Shown here: in pieces, positions 4,864 through 10,460 of the stretch
How positions within the stretch are numbered: the first letter of the stretch is position 1
Layout: the number at the start of each line of letters is the position of its first letter
From: Candidatus Roizmanbacteria bacterium
GTDB taxonomy: Bacteria > Patescibacteriota > Microgenomatia > UBA1406 > GWC2-37-13
DNA length: 10,460 nucleotides
NCBI GenBank assembly: GCA_027002315.1
Contig: JALWZV010000082.1
Coordinates: 1 to 10,460, forward strand
Reading direction: 5' to 3'
Notes under the pieces: model-generated
What the model was told of the DNA's origin: nothing
Seen by the model: only the letters and a program-made list of their open reading frames with translations
Database searches by the model: none
Made by a program: the position numbers and the translations under genes

Positions 4864-7500
4864 ATGGGCTTCGAAAATAATGAGAGTATTATAAAAAAGG
4901 TACCGGCGGAGAACTCGACTTTCAAAATACAAACTGCAACTGTAGCAGATTTAGGGGAAACTATTCAAGTACCAGGAGCAGAAAAAGCAATGAGATTTAA
5001 ACCAGGAGGGTTTACAGTTGCAGGAAATAATGATTTGATAACAACAGTAAAGGAATACCTATATGAACACGATAAAACAATGTACGCAGAAGACGCAAAT
5101 AAAACAATTAAAGCACTTGAAACACTTAATAAAGACGGAGAGATGTCTATAATGTGGAAAGGTAATCAATTAGTAGTTGTTACAACAGAAAATCCTAATC
5201 ATTATAAAATAAAATTCGGAGAGATGTCTCAACACTTTCTTTTTTTTGCAACTGATGTTGGTTTTACATTTGTCCAAAGAGAAATAGATGAATTAGAAGT
5301 TCAAGATCCTGTTATCACATTTGGAGAGGAAACTAACTCAAACGGTGAAAAACAGGCAATTGTAAGCGTAGAAAATGCTGTTGCAGTAAATACTTATACA
5401 AAAGCTAGAGTACAACAAATAAAGGGAGTTAAGCTTGTACGTCTCAACCAAGATTCGCAAATAGGAAGAATAGAGGACGCAAATGATATAAGAGTATCTG
5501 ACAGATCTCAAGTAGGAGACATAAAAAAAGCTAACAAGGTGCTTGTTGCAAAATTTGCGCAAGTAAAAGGAACTGTAGAAGCAGCATTTATTGAATATCA
5601 CCCATCTATTAATAAGTGCGTTCCTTTAACTATAGAGGGAAAAGGAGCTGAAATAAATGTTTGGGCAGGATTTGCTCAAGGATTAATTCTCAGTGGCTCT
5701 GTAGAACAAATTCAAGCATTTGATGATAATGCCAACCATGTTCCTCTCTCCACCTATCATCCAATTCTCATTCTTGATAAAGATGTAGATACAGGATGGA
5801 CAAAAGATGAAGATATTAAAGAGTTGTTTAAACTGAAAGAGAGCACAAGAGTTGAGATGTTAAGAAGTGTAGAAGACTCAGAATTCAAAAGGTTGACAGG
5901 AGATATTCTTATCCCCTCCTCTGCTGGTGAATATAAAGCAATAAAGATAAAAGGTAAAGATGGAAAGATAAGAAATATGTTAGTCGTAAGAGTAAAGAAT
6001 GGTAATGATGAAGAAGCTATAGCATTTATAGAGCAGATTAAGGTTACTGGAGAAGATGGTCAAGAAAGAAAAGAGGTTAGACTAAGAGGAGCATGTAGGA
6101 TAGATGAAGGTGGTTATGCTGTAAATGCAGATGAAGTCTATTACATAGGAGAAGCATTGAAATTAGGTGATGATGTAAAGTTTCGGGTTGAGAAAGAAAC
6201 AAAAACTCTACCTGTGTCACCAATATCACCTGCAGTAACTCCAAACCCAAACTCTGATAAAAAAACTTCACCTACAAAAAAGATTGCAGAGTCAACTGTA
6301 GTTAGAACGTCTGTCGCAGAACCAAATGCATCAGCACTAGAGTTGGATTTTGATGAACCAGCTCCAGTTGAACCTGCAAAGGAGGTTTTTAAACCATTAC
6401 CAAAAAATAAATTACGGAGAAAATGGACAGAAATGTGGCGCAAAAGAAGACTAAAGGATTTTTTTGAAAAAGAGAACATTGTAATGGGTCAATCAATAAG
6501 AGAATACCTGTTTAATTGTTTAATGCAAGATAACATAGAACAAGAAATACAGTTGTTGTACAGAAATGGACAATTGGTGATTGTTGGAGATGAGATGCTT
6601 AGTTTATACCATTCTAGAAAACAGATAGAAGAGAGCTTAGACAATTCCAACCTTGGTCTTACATTGGTTACAAACAAAGAAAATAAATCTCTTATGCCTG
6701 TTATTAAGTCTTTTCTCACTTCTGTTATTAAGTTTGAGGAAGTAAAAGATGAAAGCGGTGAAACACAAACCTTGGTGAGCGTTAGTAATGCTAAAAACAT
6801 TGCTAGTTACGGAAAAGCTAGGTTTAAAGATTTGCATCATATACAACATACAGAATTACATCATTTCTCACAGGCAAGGGAAGCAGAAGTAGAAGATAGT
6901 GTTAGTTTAGCCGATCTCTCGCAAATAGAATACATTGCTAAGGCACAATGGATTGTATATTCCAAAGACAGAAAACAGTATGCTCCCGTTACCATAGGAC
7001 AAGTAGACTATATAAAAGCAACAAAATATGCTCAAGGGTTAGTTCTTGGTGGTGTTAAAAATAAAATTCTTGCGTCGGATGAAGCTTCTCTCTCTACCTA
7101 CAAACCAATCCTTATTTTTGATAAAGGTATAAGTACTGGAATTATAACAAGCGGGGAAGATTTTAAGGAATTATTTATGTTAGAGGATGATACAAAATCT
7201 GAGGTGTTAAGGAGTGTAAAAGAATTTGAAAGTATTAAAGAAGGAGCTATTTCTATCCCCTCCTCTGCTGGTGAATATAAAGCAATAAAGATAAAAGGTA
7301 AAGATGGAAAGATAAGAAATATGTTAGTCGTAAGAGTAAAGAATGGTAATGATGAAGAAGCTATAGCATTTATAGAGCAGATTAAGGTTACTGGAGAAGA
7401 TGGTCAAGAAAGAAAAGAGGTTAGATTAAGAGGAGCATATAGAGTAGGTGACGAACAAGCCGCTATAGTTATTAAAACTCTCATAGGTCTTAACATTTAA
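4864..7500 (+). CDS. Large two-halved protein of unknown function with a near-identical internal repeat
   Basis: An 878-residue protein that I do not recognise. The start chosen is ATG at 4864; a TTG at 4846 is in frame but lies inside the direct repeat, and a stop at 4840 precedes it. There is no signal peptide or membrane helix, so it is probably cytoplasmic. Two homologous halves flank a Pro/Ser/Thr-rich linker (about 450-515) that ends in a basic stretch (NKLRRKWTEMWRKRRLK). Each half has the same order: an alpha/beta start, a Val/Ile-periodic stretch (about 181-250 and 650-730), a segment with YAQGLVLGG or FAQGLILSG then LSTYHPILILDK or LSTYKPILIFDK, and a beta-rich unit starting IPSSAGEYKAIKIKGKDGKI (350-412 and 798-860). 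The Val/Ile stretch repeats every 17-18 residues (SQIGRIEDAND, SQVGDIKKANK, AQVKGTVEAAF), which suggests a short beta-solenoid of bactofilin-like pitch. Only the last units are nearly identical in DNA; the rest has diverged. A structural or scaffold role is a guess. Confidence 0.85.
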   Translation: MGFENNESIIKKVPAENSTFKIQTATVADLGETIQVPGAEKAMRFKPGGFTVAGNNDLITTVKEYLYEHDKTMYAEDANKTIKALETLNKDGEMSIMWKGNQLVVVTTENPNHYKIKFGEMSQHFLFFATDVGFTFVQREIDELEVQDPVITFGEETNSNGEKQAIVSVENAVAVNTYTKARVQQIKGVKLVRLNQDSQIGRIEDANDIRVSDRSQVGDIKKANKVLVAKFAQVKGTVEAAFIEYHPSINKCVPLTIEGKGAEINVWAGFAQGLILSGSVEQIQAFDDNANHVPLSTYHPILILDKDVDTGWTKDEDIKELFKLKESTRVEMLRSVEDSEFKRLTGDILIPSSAGEYKAIKIKGKDGKIRNMLVVRVKNGNDEEAIAFIEQIKVTGEDGQERKEVRLRGACRIDEGGYAVNADEVYYIGEALKLGDDVKFRVEKETKTLPVSPISPAVTPNPNSDKKTSPTKKIAESTVVRTSVAEPNASALELDFDEPAPVEPAKEVFKPLPKNKLRRKWTEMWRKRRLKDFFEKENIVMGQSIREYLFNCLMQDNIEQEIQLLYRNGQLVIVGDEMLSLYHSRKQIEESLDNSNLGLTLVTNKENKSLMPVIKSFLTSVIKFEEVKDESGETQTLVSVSNAKNIASYGKARFKDLHHIQHTELHHFSQAREAEVEDSVSLADLSQIEYIAKAQWIVYSKDRKQYAPVTIGQVDYIKATKYAQGLVLGGVKNKILASDEASLSTYKPILIFDKGISTGIITSGEDFKELFMLEDDTKSEVLRSVKEFESIKEGAISIPSSAGEYKAIKIKGKDGKIRNMLVVRVKNGNDEEAIAFIEQIKVTGEDGQERKEVRLRGAYRVGDEQAAIVIKTLIGLNI
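5910..6098 (+). repeat. Intragenic repeat, first copy
   Basis: 189 bp matching 7254-7442 at 187 positions (differences at 6082 and 6095), offset exactly 1344 bp (448 codons). The identity begins just before the IPSS codons and ends after the RLRGA codons. The DNA on either side, although homologous at protein level, has diverged widely. Confidence 0.95.
7254..7442 (+). repeat. Intragenic repeat, second copy
   Basis: Partner of 5910-6098. Silent sites are conserved as well as coding ones, so recent copying of DNA (gene conversion or segmental duplication) explains it better than protein-level selection. Confidence 0.95.
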
Positions 7501-7509
7501 CTAATATTC

Positions 7510-7530
7510 TTGGTTAAGTTTTGTTATTAT
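7510..7530 (+). repeat. 21-bp direct repeat, right copy
   Basis: Identical to 4835-4855 and placed 9 bp after the stop codon of the large gene. It ends in TATTAT, like the left copy, and is followed 11 nt later by an ATG that meets a stop after three codons. The stretch from 7531 to 7724 is AT-rich and holds no gene I can support. Confidence 0.85.
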
Positions 7531-7724
7531 CATTAGTAAACATGCTGATATGAACCCCAAAATCTGTACTACCACCTAAGTCATATTTTCTTCCCAATTT
7601 AACTCCTGTAAACTAAAAATATATAAGAAACATTCAATCAAAACCTCATACTTTATTATACACATGCTTTTATTTTTTTATTTTGTAATGAACTTTATTT
7701 ATAACTTAAACAATACTTTGATTC

Positions 7725-7753
7725 TTGACATAAACACACAACATTGCTATATT
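7725..7753 (+). promoter_or_regulatory. Strong promoter for a small RNA
   Basis: TTGACA (7725-7730), exactly 17 bp, then TATATT (7748-7753). This is a perfect -35 box and a 5-of-6 -10 box at optimal spacing. Transcription would start near 7760. No open reading frame of useful size follows (ATGACCAAGTAA only). Confidence 0.7.
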
Positions 7754-7759
7754 GTAAAC

Positions 7760-7824
7760 ATCACGATGACCAAGTAAGCAGTCTAAGGTCTCGACCGACC
7801 GCTGATCTTGGCTTTTTTCTTTTT
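7760..7824 (+). ncRNA. Candidate small non-coding RNA, about 60 nt
   Basis: A short structured transcript between a consensus promoter and an intrinsic terminator. Nested pairing is visible: CCAAG (7770-7774) with CTTGG (7807-7811), CAG (7779-7781) with CTG (7802-7804), and GGTC (7787-7790) with GACC (7797-7800) around a 6-nt loop. TTTTTTCTTTTT follows. It does not match SRP RNA (no GGAAGGAAGCAGC), tRNA or tmRNA features. It converges on the 3' end of thrS, whose stop lies at 7843, so readthrough would give thrS antisense. Function is unknown. Confidence 0.55.
7807..7824 (+). terminator. Intrinsic terminator of the small RNA
   Basis: The 3' strand of the outer stem (CTTGG) and then six T, one C and five T. 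The T-tract lies on the plus strand only, so it serves the small RNA rather than thrS. No comparable terminator for thrS on the minus strand was found in this gap. Confidence 0.6.
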
Positions 7825-7842
7825 ACGTAGATTAATAGAGAA

Positions 7843-9609
7843 TCAGTTTTTCTCCTCAACCTGTTTTCTTACTCTTTCTGCAAACTTTTCCAGTGAGATG
7901 CCGTTTTCCTGCTTTCCATCGCGTGTTCTTATACTCACTGTTTTATCTTTCTCCTCTTGTTTACCGAGAATTATCATATACGGAACCTTTTCTTTTTGTG
8001 CTTTTCGTATCTTTTTCTGCATAGTCTCACTTTCTTTATCAACCTCAATCCTAAACCCTTGTGAAAACAGTTGTTGATAAACCTTGTTAGCATACTCAAG
8101 CTGATCTTCACCGATAGGGATTATCTTAATCTGAACAGGCGCTAACCACACGGGAAAAGCTCCCTTAAAGTGCTCGATTAAGATTGCCATTGTTCTCTCA
8201 ATTGAGCCCGTTAATCCCCTGTGCAAGATTACAGGATGTTTTGTTTTTCCATCTTTATCAACATAGGTTAGATTAAGCCTTTTTGCCATAAACAAATCTA
8301 ACTGCAAAGTACTCATCTGCCAGTCTCTTTTTAGAGCATCTTGCACAATAAAGTCTATTTTTGGTCCATAAAAAGATGCTTCCCCTTTCGCCTTAACATA
8401 ATCTAAACCGTTATCTTTAATTATTTTTTCTAAAATTTCTCCCGCCTTTTTCCATGTCGCGTCGTCTGCTATGTACTTAACAGCATCGCTTGGATCAGCA
8501 AGAGATAGCCTTACATAATAATCGTTTAACTGGAAGGCCTTGAACATTTTTCTAATTAACCCTATACAAAGCTTAAACTCGTCCTCTATTTGATTTTCCG
8601 TCATTAAGATGTGGCTATCATCGATTGTTAAAGCTCTAACTCTTAAAAGACCGCTTAACTCCCCTGTTTTTTCATACCTATAACATGTCCCTGGCTCTGT
8701 TAATCTAAAAGGCAGGTCTTTGTAGCTTCTCGGCCTGCTTTTGTAAATCATATAGTGATGCGGACAGTTCATCGGCTTTAGAACATAATCCTCTCCATCT
8801 ATTCCAAATGGCGCATACATCACATCGCTGTAATGCTGAAAATGTCCTGTTTGTTTGTAAATCTCAACACTTGCTATGTGCGGAGTCCAGACAGGCATAA
8901 ACCCAGCCTCTCTCTCAATCTTTTCTTCATATTTCAGTATCTCATTTCTGATAACGGCCCCCTTTGGTGTTAAAAGCGGTAGCCCTTTTCCTATGCTTGG
9001 ATTGATTATGAACAAGTCAAGTTCCTTACCTAGTTTTCTGTGATCTCTGAGCTTTGCCTCCTCTAAAAAATTTAAGTACTCTTTCAACTCATCTTTAGTT
9101 TTAAAGGCGACTCCGTAAATTCGAGTCAACATCTTATTTTTTTCATCGCCCTTCCAATAAGCCCCCGCTGTTTTTATCAACTTAAACTCCCCTATTTCCC
9201 TAAAACTTTTTACGTGAGGACCTTTACAGAGATCAACAAACTCACCGCATTTATATATAGACACTTTATCTTTTTGTCCAAAGTCTTCCCTCTCTCCTTT
9301 TTTAATTTCCTCAATTATCTCCAGTTTGTACGGTTGATTTTTAAAAAGCTTCTTTGCTTCCTCTATTGAAATCCAACTTTGTTCAAAAGAGACATCTTTA
9401 TTTTTAAGTTTCTTCATCTCTTTCTCTATTTTTTTAATTTCTTCTCCTTTTAAAGACTCTTCAAACTCAAAATCGTAGTAAAATCCATTTTCTATAACAG
9501 GACCGATTGCAAACTTTGTTGTGGGATAAAGTTTTTGAACTGCATAAGCTAAAAGATGAGCCGTTGAGTGTCTCATCGCGAAAAGGTTTTTGTCTTCTTG
9601 TTTTTTCAT
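7843..9609 (-). CDS. thrS: Threonyl-tRNA synthetase, without TGS domain
   Basis: 588 residues; charges threonine onto its tRNA in the cytoplasm and removes mischarged serine. The N-terminal TGS domain present in the 642-residue E. coli enzyme is absent: the protein opens 13 residues before the editing-domain motif HSTAH (14-18). Editing residues C128 and H132 (CKGPH) complete that site. The catalytic core shows the zinc ligands C282 (MNCPHH), H333 (DDSH) and H463 (LHRG), motif 2 around RYEKTGELSGLLRVR (311-325), and motif 3 GLTGSIERTMAILIEH (465-480). The anticodon-binding domain runs from about 486. All key residues are present, so the enzyme should be active in both charging and editing. 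The ATG at 9609 is preceded by AAAGG only 1-2 nt away, which is too close for a normal Shine-Dalgarno site; M12 is a less likely start. Expression appears to be set by the attenuator at 9660-9759. Confidence 0.97.
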   Translation of the reverse strand: MKKQEDKNLFAMRHSTAHLLAYAVQKLYPTTKFAIGPVIENGFYYDFEFEESLKGEEIKKIEKEMKKLKNKDVSFEQSWISIEEAKKLFKNQPYKLEIIEEIKKGEREDFGQKDKVSIYKCGEFVDLCKGPHVKSFREIGEFKLIKTAGAYWKGDEKNKMLTRIYGVAFKTKDELKEYLNFLEEAKLRDHRKLGKELDLFIINPSIGKGLPLLTPKGAVIRNEILKYEEKIEREAGFMPVWTPHIASVEIYKQTGHFQHYSDVMYAPFGIDGEDYVLKPMNCPHHYMIYKSRPRSYKDLPFRLTEPGTCYRYEKTGELSGLLRVRALTIDDSHILMTENQIEDEFKLCIGLIRKMFKAFQLNDYYVRLSLADPSDAVKYIADDATWKKAGEILEKIIKDNGLDYVKAKGEASFYGPKIDFIVQDALKRDWQMSTLQLDLFMAKRLNLTYVDKDGKTKHPVILHRGLTGSIERTMAILIEHFKGAFPVWLAPVQIKIIPIGEDQLEYANKVYQQLFSQGFRIEVDKESETMQKKIRKAQKEKVPYMIILGKQEEKDKTVSIRTRDGKQENGISLEKFAERVRKQVEEKN

Positions 9610-9659
9610 ACCTTTAATTTTAAACTTTTAAATAGCGTTTAACAAGTTTAGATAACACT

Positions 9660-9682
9660 AAAAAACCCTCCGATTCGGAGGG
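9660..9682 (-). terminator. Attenuator terminator in the thrS leader
   Basis: On the minus strand CCCTCCG pairs with CGGAGGG around a 3-nt loop, and six T follow directly. It ends 50 nt before the thrS start. Its left arm CCCTCC can instead pair with GGAGGG upstream (9709-9704), so the terminator is conditional. Confidence 0.85.
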
Positions 9683-9733
9683 CAATTCTAACCACAGAAA
9701 CAACCCTCCTCTTAGAGGAATGTTGTTGTGGTT
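9677..9733 (-). promoter_or_regulatory. Alternative leader hairpins: protector and antiterminator
   Basis: Protector hairpin (9733-9690): AACCACA with TGTGGTT, ACAAC with GTTGT and TCCTC with GAGGA around a 3-nt loop; its 5' arm is made of the threonine codons of the leader peptide. Antiterminator: GGAGGG (9709-9704), from the 3' arm of the protector, pairs perfectly with CCCTCC (9682-9677), the 5' arm of the terminator. A ribosome stalled on the threonine codons would open the protector and favour the antiterminator. A ribosome at the leader stop codon would cover GGAGGG and let the terminator form. Confidence 0.8.
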
Positions 9734-9759
9734 GTGTTTACTAACCTTAAGTTAAACAT
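9712..9759 (-). CDS. thrS leader peptide with five consecutive threonine codons
   Basis: A 15-residue peptide, MFNLRLVNTTTTTFL, then TAA. The threonine codons are ACA, ACC, ACA, ACA, ACA. It begins about 2 nt after the predicted transcription start, so it is probably translated from a leaderless mRNA; AAGAGG sits just upstream but is likely outside the transcript. Position is exactly that expected of an attenuation leader: promoter, regulatory codons in the 5' arm of a hairpin, stop codon in the loop, then a terminator and thrS. The principle is that of E. coli thrL, but the regulated gene is the synthetase and the sequence is unrelated. The peptide itself need have no function beyond being read. 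Confidence 0.82.
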   Translation of the reverse strand: MFNLRLVNTTTTTFL

Positions 9760-9767
9760 TGCCTCTT

Positions 9768-9796
9768 ATAATACTATCCAAACCATCTCTTGTCAA
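9768..9796 (-). promoter_or_regulatory. thrS promoter
   Basis: On the minus strand TTGACA (9796-9791), a 17-bp spacer and TATTAT (9773-9768). This is a consensus -35 box with a near-consensus -10 box. The predicted start near 9761 makes the leader peptide ATG at 9759 almost the first codon of the RNA. Confidence 0.8.
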
Positions 9797-9813
9797 ATCC
9801 CCAACCCGATCCA

Positions 9814-9892
9814 GCCAAGTTCAACCTCGTAGGTTGAATTGGCCATTTCCAGCTCATCCCAATCAGCCGAGTTCAACCTCGTAGGTTGAACT
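9814..9892. repeat. Paired palindromes just upstream of the thrS promoter
   Basis: GTTCAACCTCGTAGGTTGAA occurs twice, at 9819-9838 and 9871-9890, 52 bp apart. Each is a TTCAACCT/AGGTTGAA palindrome with a 3-nt centre. The first is extended by GCCAA and TTGGC arms (9814-9843). They lie 20-95 bp upstream of the -35 box. They could be operators or an intergenic repeat family; there is no T-tract. Confidence 0.7.
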
Positions 9893-9905
9893 GTTTACAT
9901 TAACA

Positions 9906-10058
9906 CGTCATTGCGAGGAGACCGATTTATCGGTCGACGCGGCAATCCCCGCCGCTATGAGATTTAAACATCACTATAAAAAACTAAACAATAGCCAGTC
10001 TTGCTCTCATATGGACGGAGATTGCTTCGTCAATCGCTAACGCTTTTTCCTCGCAATG
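9906..10058. repeat. Composite palindromic repeat, copy 4
   Basis: It starts CGTCATTGCGAGGAGACCG, has the small hairpin ACCGAtttaTCGGT and GGCAATCCCCGCCGCTATG, shares the core CAGTCTTGCTCTCATATGG with the left cluster and ends CCTCGCAATG. It lies about 8.9 kb from its closest relative, copy 3 at 846-1001, showing that the element is dispersed as well as locally amplified. Confidence 0.75.
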
Positions 10059-10094
10059 GGTATTTAACCATAAATGTGTGCTGCAAATATACGT

Positions 10095-10124
10095 TTGGTC
10101 TGCATTCACAGTCTAGGTTATAAT
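10095..10124 (+). promoter_or_regulatory. Possible promoter of the zinc-ribbon transposase remnant
   Basis: TTGGTC (10095-10100), an 18-bp spacer and a consensus TATAAT (10119-10124). A weak 8-bp hairpin (AATTGAAA/TTTCAATT, 10127-10146) follows before the remnant begins at 10171. Confidence 0.45.
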
Positions 10125-10170
10125 GCAATTGAAACTGTTTTCAATTTTAATAAAAGTTTTTAATAAAAAT

Positions 10171-10372
10171 ATGTTTAATAGCATTAAAAAAATGCCCTTT
10201 TTGTAATTCAAAAACTAATGTTAAATTAAATGGATATTACCTTAATGGTAAACAACGATACTACTGTTCTAAATGTCGCAGATCATTCTCATGGAAAAAC
10301 AAATCGGTTAAAAAATGTTTCTTATCAAAACAGCACACATTTTTGACTATTATGCCCGCGATGACGTGCTAA
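10171..10372 (+). pseudogene. Zinc-ribbon transposase N-terminus, frameshifted and truncated
   Basis: The frame from 10190 reads KCPFCNSKTNVKLNGYYLNG, then KQRYYCSKCRRSFSWKNK. The CPFC and CSKC pairs form a zinc ribbon of the IS1/InsA-like kind found at the start of several transposases, where it binds DNA. A suitable ATG at 10171 (MFNSIKK) is in another frame; dropping one A from the run of seven at 10186-10192 would join them. After about 45 residues the homology stops and the frame enters a fragment ending CGCGATGACG, the terminal sequence of the composite repeat, then a stop at 10370. No catalytic domain follows. From 10373 to the window end the sequence is AT-rich with nothing I recognise. 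Confidence 0.6.
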
Positions 10373-10460
10373 ATACTAAATACAATTATATTTGTTTAGA
10401 AATTAGATTAATTAGGTCAATTAGAAATTTAATATATTCTTTATATTCTCTGTACACTTT

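Noticed and set aside
7531..7616. A minus-strand frame reading GVKLGRKYDLGGSTDFGVHI and ending inside the right direct repeat
   Set aside because: About 32 codons between stops, with no start, no recognisable family and no neighbouring extension; it may be a chance frame or a very decayed gene tail.
7760..7824. The small RNA as SRP RNA, tRNA or tmRNA
   Set aside because: AAGCAG occurs, but the conserved SRP apical loop does not. There is no cloverleaf, T-arm or CCA end.
9610..9760. A T-box riboswitch upstream of thrS
   Set aside because: No TGGNACCGCG-like antiterminator motif or Stem I specifier arrangement is present; the leader is too short and instead encodes a Thr-rich peptide.

Overview
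The window is AT-rich, gene-sparse and littered with repeats and broken mobile elements. The best guess at origin is a Candidate Phyla Radiation (Patescibacteria) bacterium, possibly of the Microgenomates type. The reasons are a short threonyl-tRNA synthetase with no N-terminal TGS domain, a surface protein with a Thr-Pro linker and a C-terminal membrane anchor, a lack of Shine-Dalgarno sites, and intergenic arrays of GC-richer palindromes. This is inference from style; no rRNA or marker set is present.

Layout. Positions 1-183 hold one end of an insertion sequence with the first 30 codons of its transposase (minus strand). Positions 228-1046 are a dense cluster of palindromic repeats, including three copies of a roughly 150-bp element with inverted arms; a fourth copy lies at 9906-10058. 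Positions 1209-3005 (minus) encode a solitary DUF262/HNH protein of the GmrSD type, probably a modification-dependent restriction enzyme. Positions 3006-3549 hold two imperfect inverted repeats and the tail of a dead nucleoside 2-deoxyribosyltransferase-like gene. Positions 3550-4530 (plus) encode a secreted, membrane-anchored DNRLRE-domain protein. A truncated copy of an IS of the same type as the one at the left edge follows at 4586-4828. Positions 4864-7500 (plus) encode a large two-halved protein of unknown function whose halves share a nearly identical 189-bp segment; a perfect 21-bp direct repeat flanks this gene. A promoter plus hairpin plus U-tract at 7725-7824 looks like a small RNA gene. 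thrS occupies 7843-9609 (minus). The right end has paired palindromes, the fourth composite repeat and a frameshifted zinc-ribbon transposase fragment.

The most notable system is upstream of thrS. A consensus promoter (TTGACA, 17 bp, TATTAT) drives a 15-codon leader peptide with five consecutive threonine codons. It is followed by three mutually exclusive hairpins ending in an intrinsic terminator 50 nt before thrS. This is the full architecture of ribosome-mediated transcription attenuation, here controlling a threonyl-tRNA synthetase by the supply of charged threonine tRNA. I know of no described example of this arrangement in this group of organisms, but could not search.

A second theme is that several start codons lie only 8-9 nt downstream of a plausible -10 box, which would give leaderless mRNAs. 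There is no multigene operon in the window; each gene appears to be its own transcription unit.
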